A stretch of DNA of 64,000 nt from Schizochytrium sp. TIO01 (GCA_004764695.1 SMSO01000032.1:1076501-1140500); one strand, 5' to 3'; shown: positions 11,413-22,690, counted from the stretch's first letter. Program-made: numbers and translations. Notes: generated by a model not told the origin, from the letters alone.

Positions 11413-11480
11413 ATACATACATACATTCATTCATTCATTCATTCATTCACATACATACATACATACATTCATTCATTCAT
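11413..11480. repeat. Compound (ATAC)n-(ATTC)n-(ATAC)n-(ATTC)n microsatellite
   Basis: ATAC and ATTC blocks alternate twice: ATAC, six ATTC, ATAC, three ATTC. The whole ATAC-ATTC unit appears duplicated. Confidence 0.9.
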
Positions 11481-11660
11481 GGGCTGAGAGCCTCCGCTCC
11501 GGCTTCTTGAGCCAGTCCTCTCCGTGGCCGGAAATACGCAGTTCGCAGCTCTTTTGCTCGAATGCCGTGCTGTTGCTCAAATGCTCTCCGTCGCTCATTC
11601 GTTGGCGAATCGAGCACTCGATTTGGGCTTCTTTGAAGGGCAAATCCACGGCTGCAGGCG

Positions 11661-11689
11661 AATGGAATGGAATGGAATGGAATGGAATC
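11661..11689. repeat. (GGAAT)n pentanucleotide repeat
   Basis: Five to six tandem copies of AATGG. Confidence 0.9.
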
Positions 11690-13591
11690 AGAAGTTCCTC
11701 CGCACATCTCCCCTCCCCGCCTGTAAAGCGCAACAGCGGTGCGGAGGTCCCAGACTCGCCGCGGTACCTGCTACGCCTCGTAACTGGGACGTTGGCGGCT
11801 TTGTGGTTGCCAGGAGCGCCTGAATTTCCTCTGCGAAAGCGCTACATCGCTAATCATTTGAGGCGCATTGCATTACGAGTAAAGCAGCGGCAGCTCAAGA
11901 CCTAGGAGTTCATAGGAGGTAAGAAGCGGGCGCGGCGCGTTGGGAGAATTGGCGCCAGGACACCACAAGCAGTGTACACCAACTCGAAACCAACAAGAAG
12001 CCGTGGAGATTCTTGATAGGGATGGCGCAGTTGGCAACAGTAATAGCGGTAAGGTGAACGAGGTGACCTGGTGCCTGTGTGCTTTAGGTTGATTGAATAG
12101 AGCTCGGCCTGGGACTTGACCTGCCTGTAATTCCAGTCTGTCGCTGTAATTGCCGCGCCGAGAGAGCAAAAGCACGGAGTAGCTCAGGTGGGCGCAGCGA
12201 AATTGACGCCCGGAGTCATCGAAACGAGCAGAAAAGGCTCTAGGGGACTGATGTAAGGCAAGTTTCCATAGAGCAACAACCGCGACGTAGCAATACCTAG
12301 GAGCTCGTACCTTGCAAGCTATTGTAAGGAAAGCCCGTAGCTAGTAGATAGCTAGATAGAAGATAGTCTGTAGAGGAGGTCATTCATTCCTGCATGCATC
12401 CACAGTATCATCTCTACTAAGTGCTGGTATTGGGCTAGGTTCCGTCACATAAAGCACTATAACATATGGCTTGCTCTTAGATGTGTGGATAAATTCTGCG
12501 ATTCACTGTCAATGTGGACAGGGCGGCTTCACGTATTGTGAAGATGCCTCAGACACAGCAGAGTTGCATTCACAACATCAAACTTTCTAGAGAAAAAACA
12601 TCTCATGGGTCTGTTCTATATACGAACATCTGAAATAATGTACTACCTGCTCAAAGTAAAGTTGAGCTTGCACAACTCCCACCTGAAGTACACTGTAAGG
12701 TCGTACCTACCGAAATGTATCTTTAGTGCATTATTCTCTAACATGTGTGTGCAGACAGGAGAGCCGTACTTGTAATCTATTGCTCAAGACTAGGCCTTGG
12801 CCACGGATTTAGGTCTGGCCTCAAAATTGGCTCAACTGGATACACCTGCCTTCATATTGTATCAAATTGTGTTTTGCTCATATTCTTTGCAATGCAAAGT
12901 CATTAAAATAGAGGGCTGGGTGTTCAGTCTATATACTACTTCGTGAACGCCTTTATTGCTATTATATGAATCCACGCCTAAATAGTGCAAGATTCCTTAG
13001 ACGCCCATGCAAAGTTCGCTTTGCAACTTAACCACCTCTTCAGAGACCATCAAAGGTATGGATGGCACAGTAATATGTTAATATGCTTTAGAAAAGAGAG
13101 TAGCATTGATTGCCGCTAGTATGAGGAAATAAAGAAATGTGCGACCCCAATAGTTTGAATGCTTGGTCCAGGGTTGGCATGCATATACATGTGCGCAGCA
13201 GCTACAATTCGACACATCACACATAAATTCTCTGGCAATAATCTCACGTTTCTGGCACAAATGCTCGTTTTATTGGTCACAATTCCTATCAAACTTTTGT
13301 ATAACATCAAGCTCCTATGGTTTGAATCACCATATCGTTTATGAAAGAAAAGTAGGGTCTTATGATAGTGCAAGGGACTTAAGATTGTGGATCTGATTAT
13401 TGTTGACGCACGTACCTGCCCTATAGTTACCACTAACCACACCTTAGTGTCATGAAGAAGACACAGCGTGATCGTGATGATAAAACAATTCGTTGGGTCT
13501 CGTCGTAGTCCTGCAGTCTATCCTGGCACCAGCCTGCTATCTACCAGGGGCAGCGTGGGCCGCAGCGAAGAGAACCAAAACGAAAGCACTC

Positions 13592-14981
13592 ATGCTACGG
13601 TTGGTCAACACACGCATTCTCCGCGACGGAAAGCTCGTAGACGACTGACGTGTGGATCGACGCACACAATGGAACGGTGGTGGACCCTATGCGCCGGTTC
13701 TACGAAGCGAAAAGCTCGAAAGAGCTCGAGCAAGAGCAAAAGGTTGATTGCCACGGAGCAGTAGTAGCACCAGGTTTTATTGATCTTCAGCTTAACGGAT
13801 GCTATGGCATTGATTTTTCAAACGTGGAGCAAATGAAGAACCGAGAAAATATTCGTAAATGTTGCCGTGAGCTGGTGAAAACTGGCGTCACGGCTTTCTG
13901 CCCCACTCTCATCTCTCTCAAACCTCACGAGTACAAAGAAATTCTTCAACAGTTTGCAGAGTTTCTAGCTGATGATCAAGAGCAGCAGCAACAGAACCAG
14001 GGAGCACGCATTCTTGGCTTGCACCTCGAAGGTCCGTTCTTCAACCCAGCCAAAATCGGAGCGCATCCAGCAGAAAACATTCTGTCTCCTGAAAATGGTC
14101 TTCAAAAAACATATCAACATGACCTTGATAATGTTTGCCTCTTTACATTGGCCCCAGAGCAGCCTGGGGCATTAGACGTCATTCGTGATCTTCGCGCGAA
14201 AGGGATTACAGTCTCTATTGGTCATTCTGGAGCTGCACTAGCAGAAGCCGACGCCGGTATCTCAGCTGGTGCATCCATGATTACTCACCTATTCAACGCG
14301 ATGGGTGCTTTTCATCATCGCGACCCGGGCATTATTGGCCTCTTAGGGCGGCATCAACTGCGTGACCGAGTCAACTTTGGTATCATTTGTGATGGATTGC
14401 ATGTCAACCCAGCATCTGTTGCGATGGCATATCAGAGTCATCGCAAAGGTGCCGTACTTATTACGGACGCGATGTCTGGTATGGGCCTACCCACTGGTAC
14501 ACATGCACTTGGAAGCCAACAAGTAGAGATTACTTGGGCGCAACAACCCGATACCGAGCCAGTTGAAGTAACACCAGATCAGCATAGTGTGAGTAGTGTT
14601 CTGAGAAATGATGATGGTACTATGGGTGCTAGATCTCGAACAAATAGCATCGGGTCTCGCGTGCGTCTTTCTTCTACCAGAAAATCCAAGAAAGCTGTCG
14701 TCAGTGGTACAGATACTCTCGCAGGCAGCGTTGTTAGCATGGAGGAATGTGTTCAGAATTTTCATATATTCACTGGCTGCTCAATTGCAGAGACTTTAGA
14801 GGCCGCTACTAGTCACCCTGCACGGGTGCTAGGACTACCAGCAACTCAAGGAAATCTCAATTTTGGATCAGTCGCGGACTTTGTCGTTCTCGATCCCCAT
14901 ACACTCCAAGTATGGGCAACATTTCGCAATGGTCATTGCGTTTATCAGAGCCCAAAAATGCCATTCGCATTTACTTCTTAA
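13592..14981 (+). CDS. AMDHD2: N-acetylglucosamine-6-phosphate deacetylase, with internal +1 frameshift
   Basis: Amidohydrolase that deacetylates GlcNAc-6-phosphate, linking amino-sugar salvage to glucosamine-6-phosphate. The long frame starts without ATG (GTG at 13650) and lacks the first beta strands. These are found in another frame from ATG 13592: LVNTRILRDGKLVDD, matching the usual N-terminus. That frame stops at TGA 13646-13648; dropping the T at 13646 joins it to DVWIDAHNGTVVDP and gives 462 residues. Core motifs: APGFIDLQLNGCYG, HLEGPF (E146 metal ligand), GHSGA, THLFNAM, DGLHVNP and ITDAMSG (catalytic D292). A Ser/Arg-rich insertion of about 50 residues (about 315-365) separates the last two core blocks. 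The shift may be a sequencing error, a real lesion or recoding. Function is secure; intactness is not. Confidence 0.9.
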
Positions 14982-17461
14982 AGCTTCTCGTCGTTTTTTG
15001 TGTATTAGTATATTCGAACCGCACTCGTATCAAACTTGGATTCAAACTTAGCTGCATATGCCCATAGCAACCAGCTCTCCAAAAGTGAGTGATTTTGTAC
15101 CTCTCTGAGGGTTAGCTAGTATTCTTTCAAACGTAGAAATAACTTATTTGCGAGTCATTCAGCCTGACTAATTGCTGCTATAACTTTTAAAAAAACAATC
15201 TTGAACAATCAAGTGCAATAATGCATATGTGCTTAGTTTATTTTAGCTCTTTCTATTCATTCTGCTGATCACAGAACTGATAGTTTTTGGCAATCTAACA
15301 GTGAGGTGTGATAGAAATTGAAAATTGTTTTCTTTTCGAAGTGATCAATACTAGCATACTGATCGTGAAGCATATATTGGGTCTTCAGCATACTATCGAA
15401 CTTGTTTGACACTGCTCCTGAGATTTAAAGAGAACAAAAAGAAGTAAGCGAAAGCCTCGCATGAGTTTTGAGAAGAAAAAAACTCATTAAGCTACTATAC
15501 TGTCTAAATAATCACGAAACAATGCTGTTACTATCGAAAGGTCAATGCTGAAACTTAACAAAAGGTGTACTTACCGACTAATGGTTTGCTAATCTAAAAA
15601 TTGCACCTTAGACATCCTTAATATCTTGTTGCCATGTGTAGAGTATATTGGACTTAATGATGGAATACGGGTATCATAACAGGGCAGGCTCCTGTGCAAA
15701 GTCTCAGCCATCAGTTCATGTCTCGTGTAAGTGCAATGTAAATGTATGAACAATAGCTGCAAATAGATAAACTATTTGTTTGGACCGTAGTAACCACCAA
15801 TGGCAACCTATGCACGGATTTTGCTCCTCATTGCCATAGGTCTTGCAAAGTATTGACAAGGGCTCTTACTGTATTTCAAAAATCCAGTTGCCCAATGCTG
15901 ATCTCAGAAATACGAGTTTTCCTTTTTTGCAAAGCATTTGAGGTGCAGTCAACCTAAGCTGAGTTGCTATTCGTGAAAATATCAGTACATCTAATTTGTA
16001 ACAAAACCTTCTCTCATTTCAGATGTCTCTCATTTCAGATGTAGCTTAAAGTACCTTTCAAAGGGTAAATGTCATTATTTGAAGCGAACGCGTGCTGTAT
16101 AGTTTTGAACTATGCTTTTGTCTACTTATTTGTTGCCTTCTGGAGGATTGGACTAGACAGTCAATCTAACGTAATGTCTTATCCACTCAATCTATTCTAC
16201 CTAGAGGTCTCAATCTGTAAGTATAAACTTGATACCATTCCTATCTCTTTCGTGTTCGTCGGCAATCATCCTTCGACAACTTGCTTGGGAACCCTCTCTT
16301 CAGAGCACCTCTCCACGCTTCACAACACAAAACACTCTTCAGTAAACCTTAGAACCGAAGGAATTGCACTCGTGGGCCAAGAACTACGACTATACATATA
16401 TTGTTGATATGATCCCTTGATCAGTAATCTGAACTCATTTGTCTATCATCTACGTTTACGGCAAGGCATTTCATTAAAATTATCCCGTGAAGTAATGTCA
16501 TATCTTTTAGTCTGATTTGGTTTACAACAGCATTAGTTTTAAAAAACAACAATGTTGTCGTATTCGACATGTTCGTCTGATTTTGCATAGTTTACACATG
16601 TAAGATATTATCAGAAAGCTTACTCATCCTTTTACAAAGCTTCTAAAAAACATTGAAAGTCTAAGGTATTAGATTGGTTACTGGATTGTTCACGAAAGGA
16701 ATTTATTTTTGAAAGCATATATCCTTCTACCTACCTACATATGGAAGTAATATATAGCTATTGCCTATTCTAACATTATACATTCACCCCTGCCTGTATG
16801 CAGACCCGACACCCCAATAAGGCATATATTATCATCATCTTCCTCTTTCTCCTGAGTTCGCCATCATTGTCAAACTACCTCTGCACGCTTCACAGTACAA
16901 GCTGTCCTGCAATACTACCTGTCACAGGATAGCTTTTAAAACTGAGATATATCGTTGTGCATTGTTTATTTAATTTTCCAAAAGCAATTCAACTTGAACA
17001 TTCCCCTGACCTTGCGGATTTCTATTAAGATATTTAGGCAGTTAAGCTAATGCTATAAATTCCAGATGGATACCTTGGTGCTAAAATGACACTCTTTCTT
17101 TGTGAGTTCGAAATACTTTCACATTATGATACTAAACGCTTTGTCTCAGGGCCTTTGGTTGATAATTCCATAAGATGTTACTAGAATTTTATACTTTGAA
17201 CATAGCTGTTACTTTTTATTCCATCTGTTTATATCACTCCGTTTGCTTCTATGTTGTTAATCATACTTTGAATCCAATTGTTGCTTCAGGTAGTCTCGAG
17301 GTAAGAGTTGCAATTGCTTTATGCGTGCTCCTTTCCCGATGTGTTGATCTTTGGTATATTGTTAGGTTGAGAGGTCACTTTGGTTGACTTCTTTCAGAAG
17401 CATCAAAGTTGAAAACTGGCATTTTGGAATAATAAGAAAAATGGGCACATAAATCACCACT
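14982..17461. other. Intergenic, 2.5 kb
   Basis: AT-rich sequence between the convergent ends of the deacetylase gene and the SENP8-like gene. No coding potential, RNA gene or tandem repeat seen. Two short stretches near 16298-16330 and 16877-16905 share the phrase CACGCTTCACA with similar flanks and may be diverged copies of a small repeat. Confidence 0.45.
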
Positions 17462-18481
17462 CTATTGCTGATCGTGTTGGTGTTGGTGTTGGTGTTGGTG
17501 TTGGTGCTGGTGCTGGTGTTGGTGTTGCTGATTTTCCAGCATAAGTTGTTCAGCAACCTGCCACATCTGTTCGCGTTTGATCTCCATATCAGAGGGGAGG
17601 TGCGGGAAAACATCTTGGAGTTTGAATGATGGTTTAGCGCTCGAGTCGGCTTCCGTGCTCTTAAGATGCCCAAGGTATGCGGACATAATTTTTTCTGCAA
17701 ACGCACATGCAAAAACACCACAGTCATAACCATTGTTTTGCTGAGGGCAGGGCACGGGCTTAATTTCAGCTGGGTCAATACTAGCATCAGAGAATAACGA
17801 TGAAAGTCTTGCAGCAGTAACTTTAGCTGATTCAAGAACCTCTCCACCCGCTGCGTTCAGCGAGGAGTCAAAATGGTAATAGCCGTCACCTCGATGTACA
17901 GCAATTAAAGTCCAGTGAGAGCCACCGCCTTCTTCCGCGTCAGCATCAACAATGGGGACAAGGACAAGGTTAGCTTTGGACAACTGGCGGAAAATATTGT
18001 CCGGGGTGTCCGCTAGGAGGTCCTCATCATCCAGAAATTGCATCGAAAATGCTGCTGCTGGTTGAAGCATTAAGCTACCCGACTCTTTTGACTCAGGGAA
18101 CAACTTTGTCTCTAAATATTGCTGCCAAAACAATACACAGTGGTCGTTGAGCCATCCTGTCCCACGTAAAAGCTTCATGTCACCTTCGTAAAGCATTGCA
18201 TCTCCGAGGCTCACCAACACCTAATTATTTATGAATGCCAATAGGAAAATAGAACTCAAGTTAGTGCGCCATTTACAGATGGGGTCATCTAGCTTTTCAT
18301 GGTCCTGTTAAGCAACGATAACCCTGTAGGAACGATCGGCAGCCTTTTTAGCCTAACTCTAAGTCTAATCTTCACAGATGATCAATTTCTCTCTTAGTCA
18401 CACTCCCCCACTTACCTCTGGTGTTGCCGACGGAGACAAGTTTGAGGATGAAGTCGACTCAGTGGTAGTCGTTGTTGTCAT
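17462..18481 (-). CDS. SENP8: SENP8/NEDP1-like NEDD8-specific cysteine protease, two exons
   Basis: C48-family (ULP1/SENP) protease; the nearest known type is SENP8/DEN1, which processes NEDD8 and removes it from cullins. Exon 1 is 18416-18481 (ATG at 18481, MTTTTTTESTSSSNLSPSATPE), donor GAG|GTAAGT; the intron is 18221-18415 (195 nt) ending TTAG; exon 2 starts at 18220 with VLVSLGDAMLYEGD. The join is phase 0 and gives 274 residues. Without exon 1 there is no ATG before the conserved N-terminal helix. Motifs: GWLNDHCV, GGGSHWTLIAV (catalytic H124), HFDSS (D140), PQQNNGYDCG (oxyanion Q183, nucleophile C189). The C-terminus is a His-Gln repeat encoded by a hexanucleotide tract at 17474-17526, absent from typical family members. 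It is divergent from the acid phosphatase gene. Confidence 0.9.
17474..17526. repeat. (GTTGGT)n coding hexanucleotide repeat
   Basis: About eight copies of TTGGTG, with two variant units containing GCTGGT. On the minus strand they encode alternating His and Gln at the SENP8 C-terminus. Confidence 0.9.
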
Positions 18482-19025
18482 TGCGTCAATAGCTGGGTTT
18501 CAAAGGTTAGCTTTCAAGTCGTTCCGTCTACAAGAATCTCAAGCTCAAGGGTTGAGGTGACTCCTCTGATTCACGTTCACGTTCTGCTTCAAAATGCGAA
18601 GAACGAAATAAAGTACACCGAGACAGTGCTTCAACATCGGAACTGGTGTATTTTGTATATAAGCTATAAGAATAGGCTAGTTTTTACTACTGAGATTTGA
18701 TCTCTGACACTGTTTATTCATCTTTGGAAAGTAAAACCATCGTACATCGTCTTTAGACTTCAATCCCAGCACAGCTACGTTCAACGACGAAGAAAAGCGT
18801 TCGATCCGCCTTCAACTTAACGAGCCCACGCGTTTATTAACTCATTTGATACCAAATTACATTACAAGAAACGACTTGTTATTGCAAGATTCTGAGGATT
18901 TAATTCTCAATAATAGAAGATTGAATGACGCCGGAGAATCTACCTAGTTACTAGCAAACTCCGCCGGTTTTGAACTGCCACAATCCTTAAAGCCTTGGTT
19001 TGGGCCTTCAGTGGTTTGTAAGAAG
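18482..19025. other. Divergent promoter region, SENP8 and acid phosphatase
   Basis: 544 bases between two divergent start codons. No coding sequence seen. It must carry both promoters; no TATA element is convincing. Confidence 0.5.
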
Positions 19026-20447
19026 ATGCTCGAGGCCAGCTCGAGCAGCGAGGCGCCCGCGGGCAGTTTAAGGGCCTCCTCATCTCCCTCCACATCGTCT
19101 CCGTTACAGCAATATCATGGAAGACCTGGCCGTAACGAGGCCTCTGGTGAGGCCGATCAAATGCTTTTCGATGCTGAGTCAGGACTCCCTGTGGCCCGGA
19201 ACGGAGTTCGTGTTGGGAACTCATCTCTTGATGATATCTCCATCGATGGAAATGTTAATGGAGTATCGGGGCAGCCTCGTGTGGTTCGTGCTCATCATTC
19301 GTGCTTGGGCTTTGTTGGACGTCACTGTGGTCCCATGTTGCTCTTCTTGACTCTTGGTGCAGTCCTTGGAGGTATGATCATTAGGCAAAACCCGCAAATC
19401 GAGTATGAGATTATCAACAATGCTACCTTGTGGTCGTTTCAAGACAAATGCGACGCTAGTCTCGTCAGCAACTATAATTTACCACGCGTAGTGCAAGATT
19501 CCTATTGCGTAGAGCACCATGACAGGACATCCACATTTGCGACCAAACTCAATGGAGACAGCATTAACTTTGTGGTTATTGGTGACTGGGGAAGAGATGG
19601 TATGTGCTGTCAACGGGACGTTGCTGTTGAAATGGGATACGCGGCAAGGTCTATAGGAGCCTCTGCAGTACTCAACACTGGTGATAACTTCTACCCGCTC
19701 GGCATCCCATCGGCAACACATGAGCAGGTCAAAACCTCATGGCAGAATGTCTACAACGTTGATGGTTTGAAGAATCTGACCTGGTATAGCGTGTTGGGCA
19801 ATCATGACTACTACGGAAGCGCTTCAGCAGAGCTTGAAATGCATAAGCTCTATCCCCACTGGCATATGCCCGACCGTTACTATGCGCATGAGTTCACTAG
19901 CGCAGGTAACGATGTGACTATACTTGGTGTTTTCTTGGACACCACCCCTATGCTCTCAGCGTACACCAATACTGCAAATGTGAAAAAATTCTGGGCAGAA
20001 AATCAAACATCGGCCTCAGCCTACTTAGATGCGCAGGTGCGTTTTATAGATGAGACTTTTGCAAATTCCACGGCAACATGGAAAATGGTCGTGGCACACC
20101 ATCCTGTTTATACCTCAAGTGACCATTATGCTGAAGATCATACGACTCTACGAAACGCACTTCGTCCTGTTCTTGATAAACACAATGTTGCTGTGTACTT
20201 CAATGGTCACGACCATGGACTGGAAGAGCATTCGCCTGTGAGTGCAAAGTCAAAGTTTATTCTTTCTGGTGGAGGTGCCCAAGTGCGCCCAACAATGATC
20301 GTACGCGATACTGGTTTCAAGTTCCACTACGGAGAACAAGGTGGTTTCGTATCATTTTCTGCAAACAAGACAGCCCTCCTTGTCCAATTTCTGGATTTCC
20401 GTGGCAATCTGCTCTACGAAACCTCACAGAGTCAATCCAATCTTTGA
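19026..20447 (+). CDS. Membrane-anchored purple acid phosphatase (TRAP/ACP5 type)
   Basis: Metallophosphoesterase of the small purple acid phosphatase group (tartrate-resistant type), 473 residues; the first ATG is 19026. A hydrophobic segment at about 102-120 (LLFLTLGAVLGGMII) after a 100-residue Ser-rich N-tail predicts a type II membrane protein with the catalytic domain outside the cytoplasm. All metal-site motifs are present: GDWG (D187), GDNFY (D220, Y223 the chromophore Tyr), GNHD (N259, H260), VVAHHP (H358) and GHDH (H395, H397). Several Asn-X-Ser/Thr sites lie in the catalytic part. Known animal ACP5 enzymes are soluble and secreted, so the anchor and long cytoplasmic tail are different here. 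Likely role: phosphate release or redox chemistry at the cell surface or in an endolysosome (inference). Confidence 0.93.
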   Translation: MLEASSSSEAPAGSLRASSSPSTSSPLQQYHGRPGRNEASGEADQMLFDAESGLPVARNGVRVGNSSLDDISIDGNVNGVSGQPRVVRAHHSCLGFVGRHCGPMLLFLTLGAVLGGMIIRQNPQIEYEIINNATLWSFQDKCDASLVSNYNLPRVVQDSYCVEHHDRTSTFATKLNGDSINFVVIGDWGRDGMCCQRDVAVEMGYAARSIGASAVLNTGDNFYPLGIPSATHEQVKTSWQNVYNVDGLKNLTWYSVLGNHDYYGSASAELEMHKLYPHWHMPDRYYAHEFTSAGNDVTILGVFLDTTPMLSAYTNTANVKKFWAENQTSASAYLDAQVRFIDETFANSTATWKMVVAHHPVYTSSDHYAEDHTTLRNALRPVLDKHNVAVYFNGHDHGLEEHSPVSAKSKFILSGGGAQVRPTMIVRDTGFKFHYGEQGGFVSFSANKTALLVQFLDFRGNLLYETSQSQSNL

Positions 20448-21713
20448 GATACCTAGGTTCGGGTCTGTGTAAAAGGGGTTTCCCTTCTCTTTTTGCTCCT
20501 TGCTCATCTCATGCCATTCTAGCTTACTTCTGATTCCATTTGATTCCATTCGTTCTTTTGCATACCGAGGGTGCCATCTTATATGCTCTGCGTTCGATAT
20601 CTCTCCTTGTATATGATGCTCGTTAAGCAAAGCGCCATGGAAAATGGCAAGCCAAAGGATGGAGCCTTCTGCTACTCTGATACTGCTGCTTCCGTACCTT
20701 TCGAAGACAAATCTCTTCAGTTTTCAAGCTATCCATGTTACCTTCCTTTTTCTTTCCTTTTTCATGCGCATTGCCCCTGATCAACCCACAAAGAGTAGCC
20801 TAAACAATCTTTAACTTTACGTTTTGTTATTTTGAAAAGCTGCAGTCAGGCAGCGACTTGTCCTACAGTCGCAATTGGTAACGCACTTAATGCCTAGCAT
20901 TCCAAAGAATCGATAACCTCGAGGGTTCTACTACTATCGATGCTCCTTTACATTTTCAAAGAAACCTCAGCTGCTGCGGTCATGAGTCCCACATGAATTT
21001 TGAAGACTACATCTCTTATCGCAATGTCGCTTAAGTTCAATTCTGTGACTCTGCGCCTCAAAAAGTCCCAGCCCTGATCTTCATTTGGAACATCAACCCC
21101 CACTTTTAGCATTAAAAAAAAATAAAGTATAAATATGAGTGTGCAGTATCACCACTTTTCACCCACTGGAAACTCTCAATTTACTTCTCTCAAGCCTCAT
21201 TCGGTTGAGAGTCGAGTCCACAATCTTCAAGTTCAAACCCTCTTGAGCTGCCTTTCTTTGATCATAAACCCACCCACCGCCTTAAGTTCTGCAATTCTAT
21301 TCGACCCAATCTCCGACCCTGTTTTTTTTCACGCGCGAAGAGATTTCTTTAGGATAGCGCAGGAGCGGCTACTCCTAACGGGCGGCTAAGCACTGCTATA
21401 CGAACAATTCCATGACCTCGTGGGAACGTGAGAACGTGATGAGCAAGGTCACTTTGGGCAGACTTTTCCACGCGTGGCGTGGCACGGCTGCCATCGTTTC
21501 CATGTCCAGGCCTCACAGTGATGCAGAGCAAAGGCCGTCTCCACTGCAGTCGGCCCAAGCCAATCTCGCAGACATGAGCAGCCCACGAATGGACCGTGCA
21601 TAAAGCAAGCATGACCAAGCAAGTTGCGCTGTCGTCACGTACCCGACTTAAGCCCACCTTTCGACGCAGTGGATGCCCATCTAAACAACCCGCGAGCGTC
21701 AGCTTCTATCCTG

Positions 21714-21759
21714 TCTGTTTGTTTGTTTGACGGTCTGTCTGTCTGTCTGTCTGTCTGTC
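21714..21759. repeat. (TGTC)n microsatellite
   Basis: Seven TGTC units preceded by TGTT units. Confidence 0.9.
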
Positions 21760-21900
21760 AGAACCCGGCTCAAGTAAGGCCCAGAGCCCCGCCCGGAGCT
21801 TCCAGGGGCGAAGAGATGGACACTGCTGCCTCGCTGATCCGCGAGGACTCCAGAGTCTCTCGCAAAACGCTCCAGCAGACATGTATGGATTGCGATATGG

Positions 21901-21927
21901 ATTGATTGAGTGATTGATTGATTGATG
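21901..21927. repeat. (ATTG)n microsatellite
   Basis: Tandem ATTG units with one GTGA interruption. Confidence 0.85.
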
Positions 21928-21953
21928 GATTGTATCATGCATAGAATATTTGA

Positions 21954-21975
21954 ATATTTGAATATTTGAATATTC
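21954..21975. repeat. (GAATATTT)n octamer repeat
   Basis: Nearly three copies of the octamer GAATATTT, ending in GAATATTC, a perfect palindrome. Confidence 0.8.
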
Positions 21976-22074
21976 ATAAATAACACGGTCACCATATCTC
22001 AAAAATCGAAGAACTCGAAGAACTCCGTTGCAGAGCAAAGACACGACGCGGCGAGCATCTCCAGTTGCGCACCA

Positions 22075-22130
22075 CGGCAGGCAGGCAGGCAGGTAGGCGG
22101 AAGGCAAGGCAGGCAGGCAGGCAGCAGGCG
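22075..22130. repeat. (GCAG)n microsatellite
   Basis: Two GCAG arrays (22075-22092 and 22110-22124) separated by AGGTAGGCGGAAGG. Confidence 0.85.
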
Positions 22131-22650
22131 AGGAAGCTCGGGCATCGGCGGCAGCGGAGACCGCGTCGGGAAGTTAGTAGTTGTGAGTTCTGTCGAAGAG
22201 AACGAAGCGATCAACTGTTGCGGCAAAGAGAAAGGCGAAAGACAGAAGGAAGTCCTCCGGCAGAGCCGAGGCTTGCAGCAAGCTTGGCGGGGGATAGAGA
22301 AAGAGGTGTCTGCCAGAGGCCGTCCGCCCGGCGGGTACAGCGGCAAGCCCGAGTGCAGGAGGCCGGAGTTGCGAAGAAGAGAAAGCTTGGAAAAGCAGAA
22401 TTTCAAACTTTCATAAAATTCAAATTTTTTTCAAGTTGTGAAAAGGGGTTGTTCTGTTCTTTTCAGTCCTTCCTACTTTGGGTACTACTACCTCTTCTGT
22501 TATCCACTCTTAGTAGAACTTTTGCTACTAGGGTTCTTCTTAACTGCTGCTAAGTAGAGGAGTCCATCCTTTTGGAAGAGTCGGGCACAGTAGCCTTTAC
22601 ATAGGCACTACCCTATTAGGCACTGAGGAGCAAAAAGAGACGGTCTTTGA

Positions 22651-22690
22651 CAAATAAACAAACAAACAAACAAACAAACACAAACAAACC
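22651..22690. repeat. (AAAC)n microsatellite
   Basis: Eight or nine AAAC units with one interruption. Confidence 0.9.

Larger units (their letters stand above)
10758..13591. other. Intergenic region upstream of AMDHD2
   Basis: No conserved coding sequence recognised. A GC-rich island spans about 10960-11330 and carries overlapping open frames on the minus strand with no recognisable domain. Microsatellites at 11361-11480 and 11661-11689 are listed separately. The last 600 bases should hold the promoter of the deacetylase gene. Confidence 0.4.

Noticed and set aside
11661-11689. (GGAAT)n resembling vertebrate satellite II/III
   Set aside because: Only five or six copies; an ordinary microsatellite in this context.
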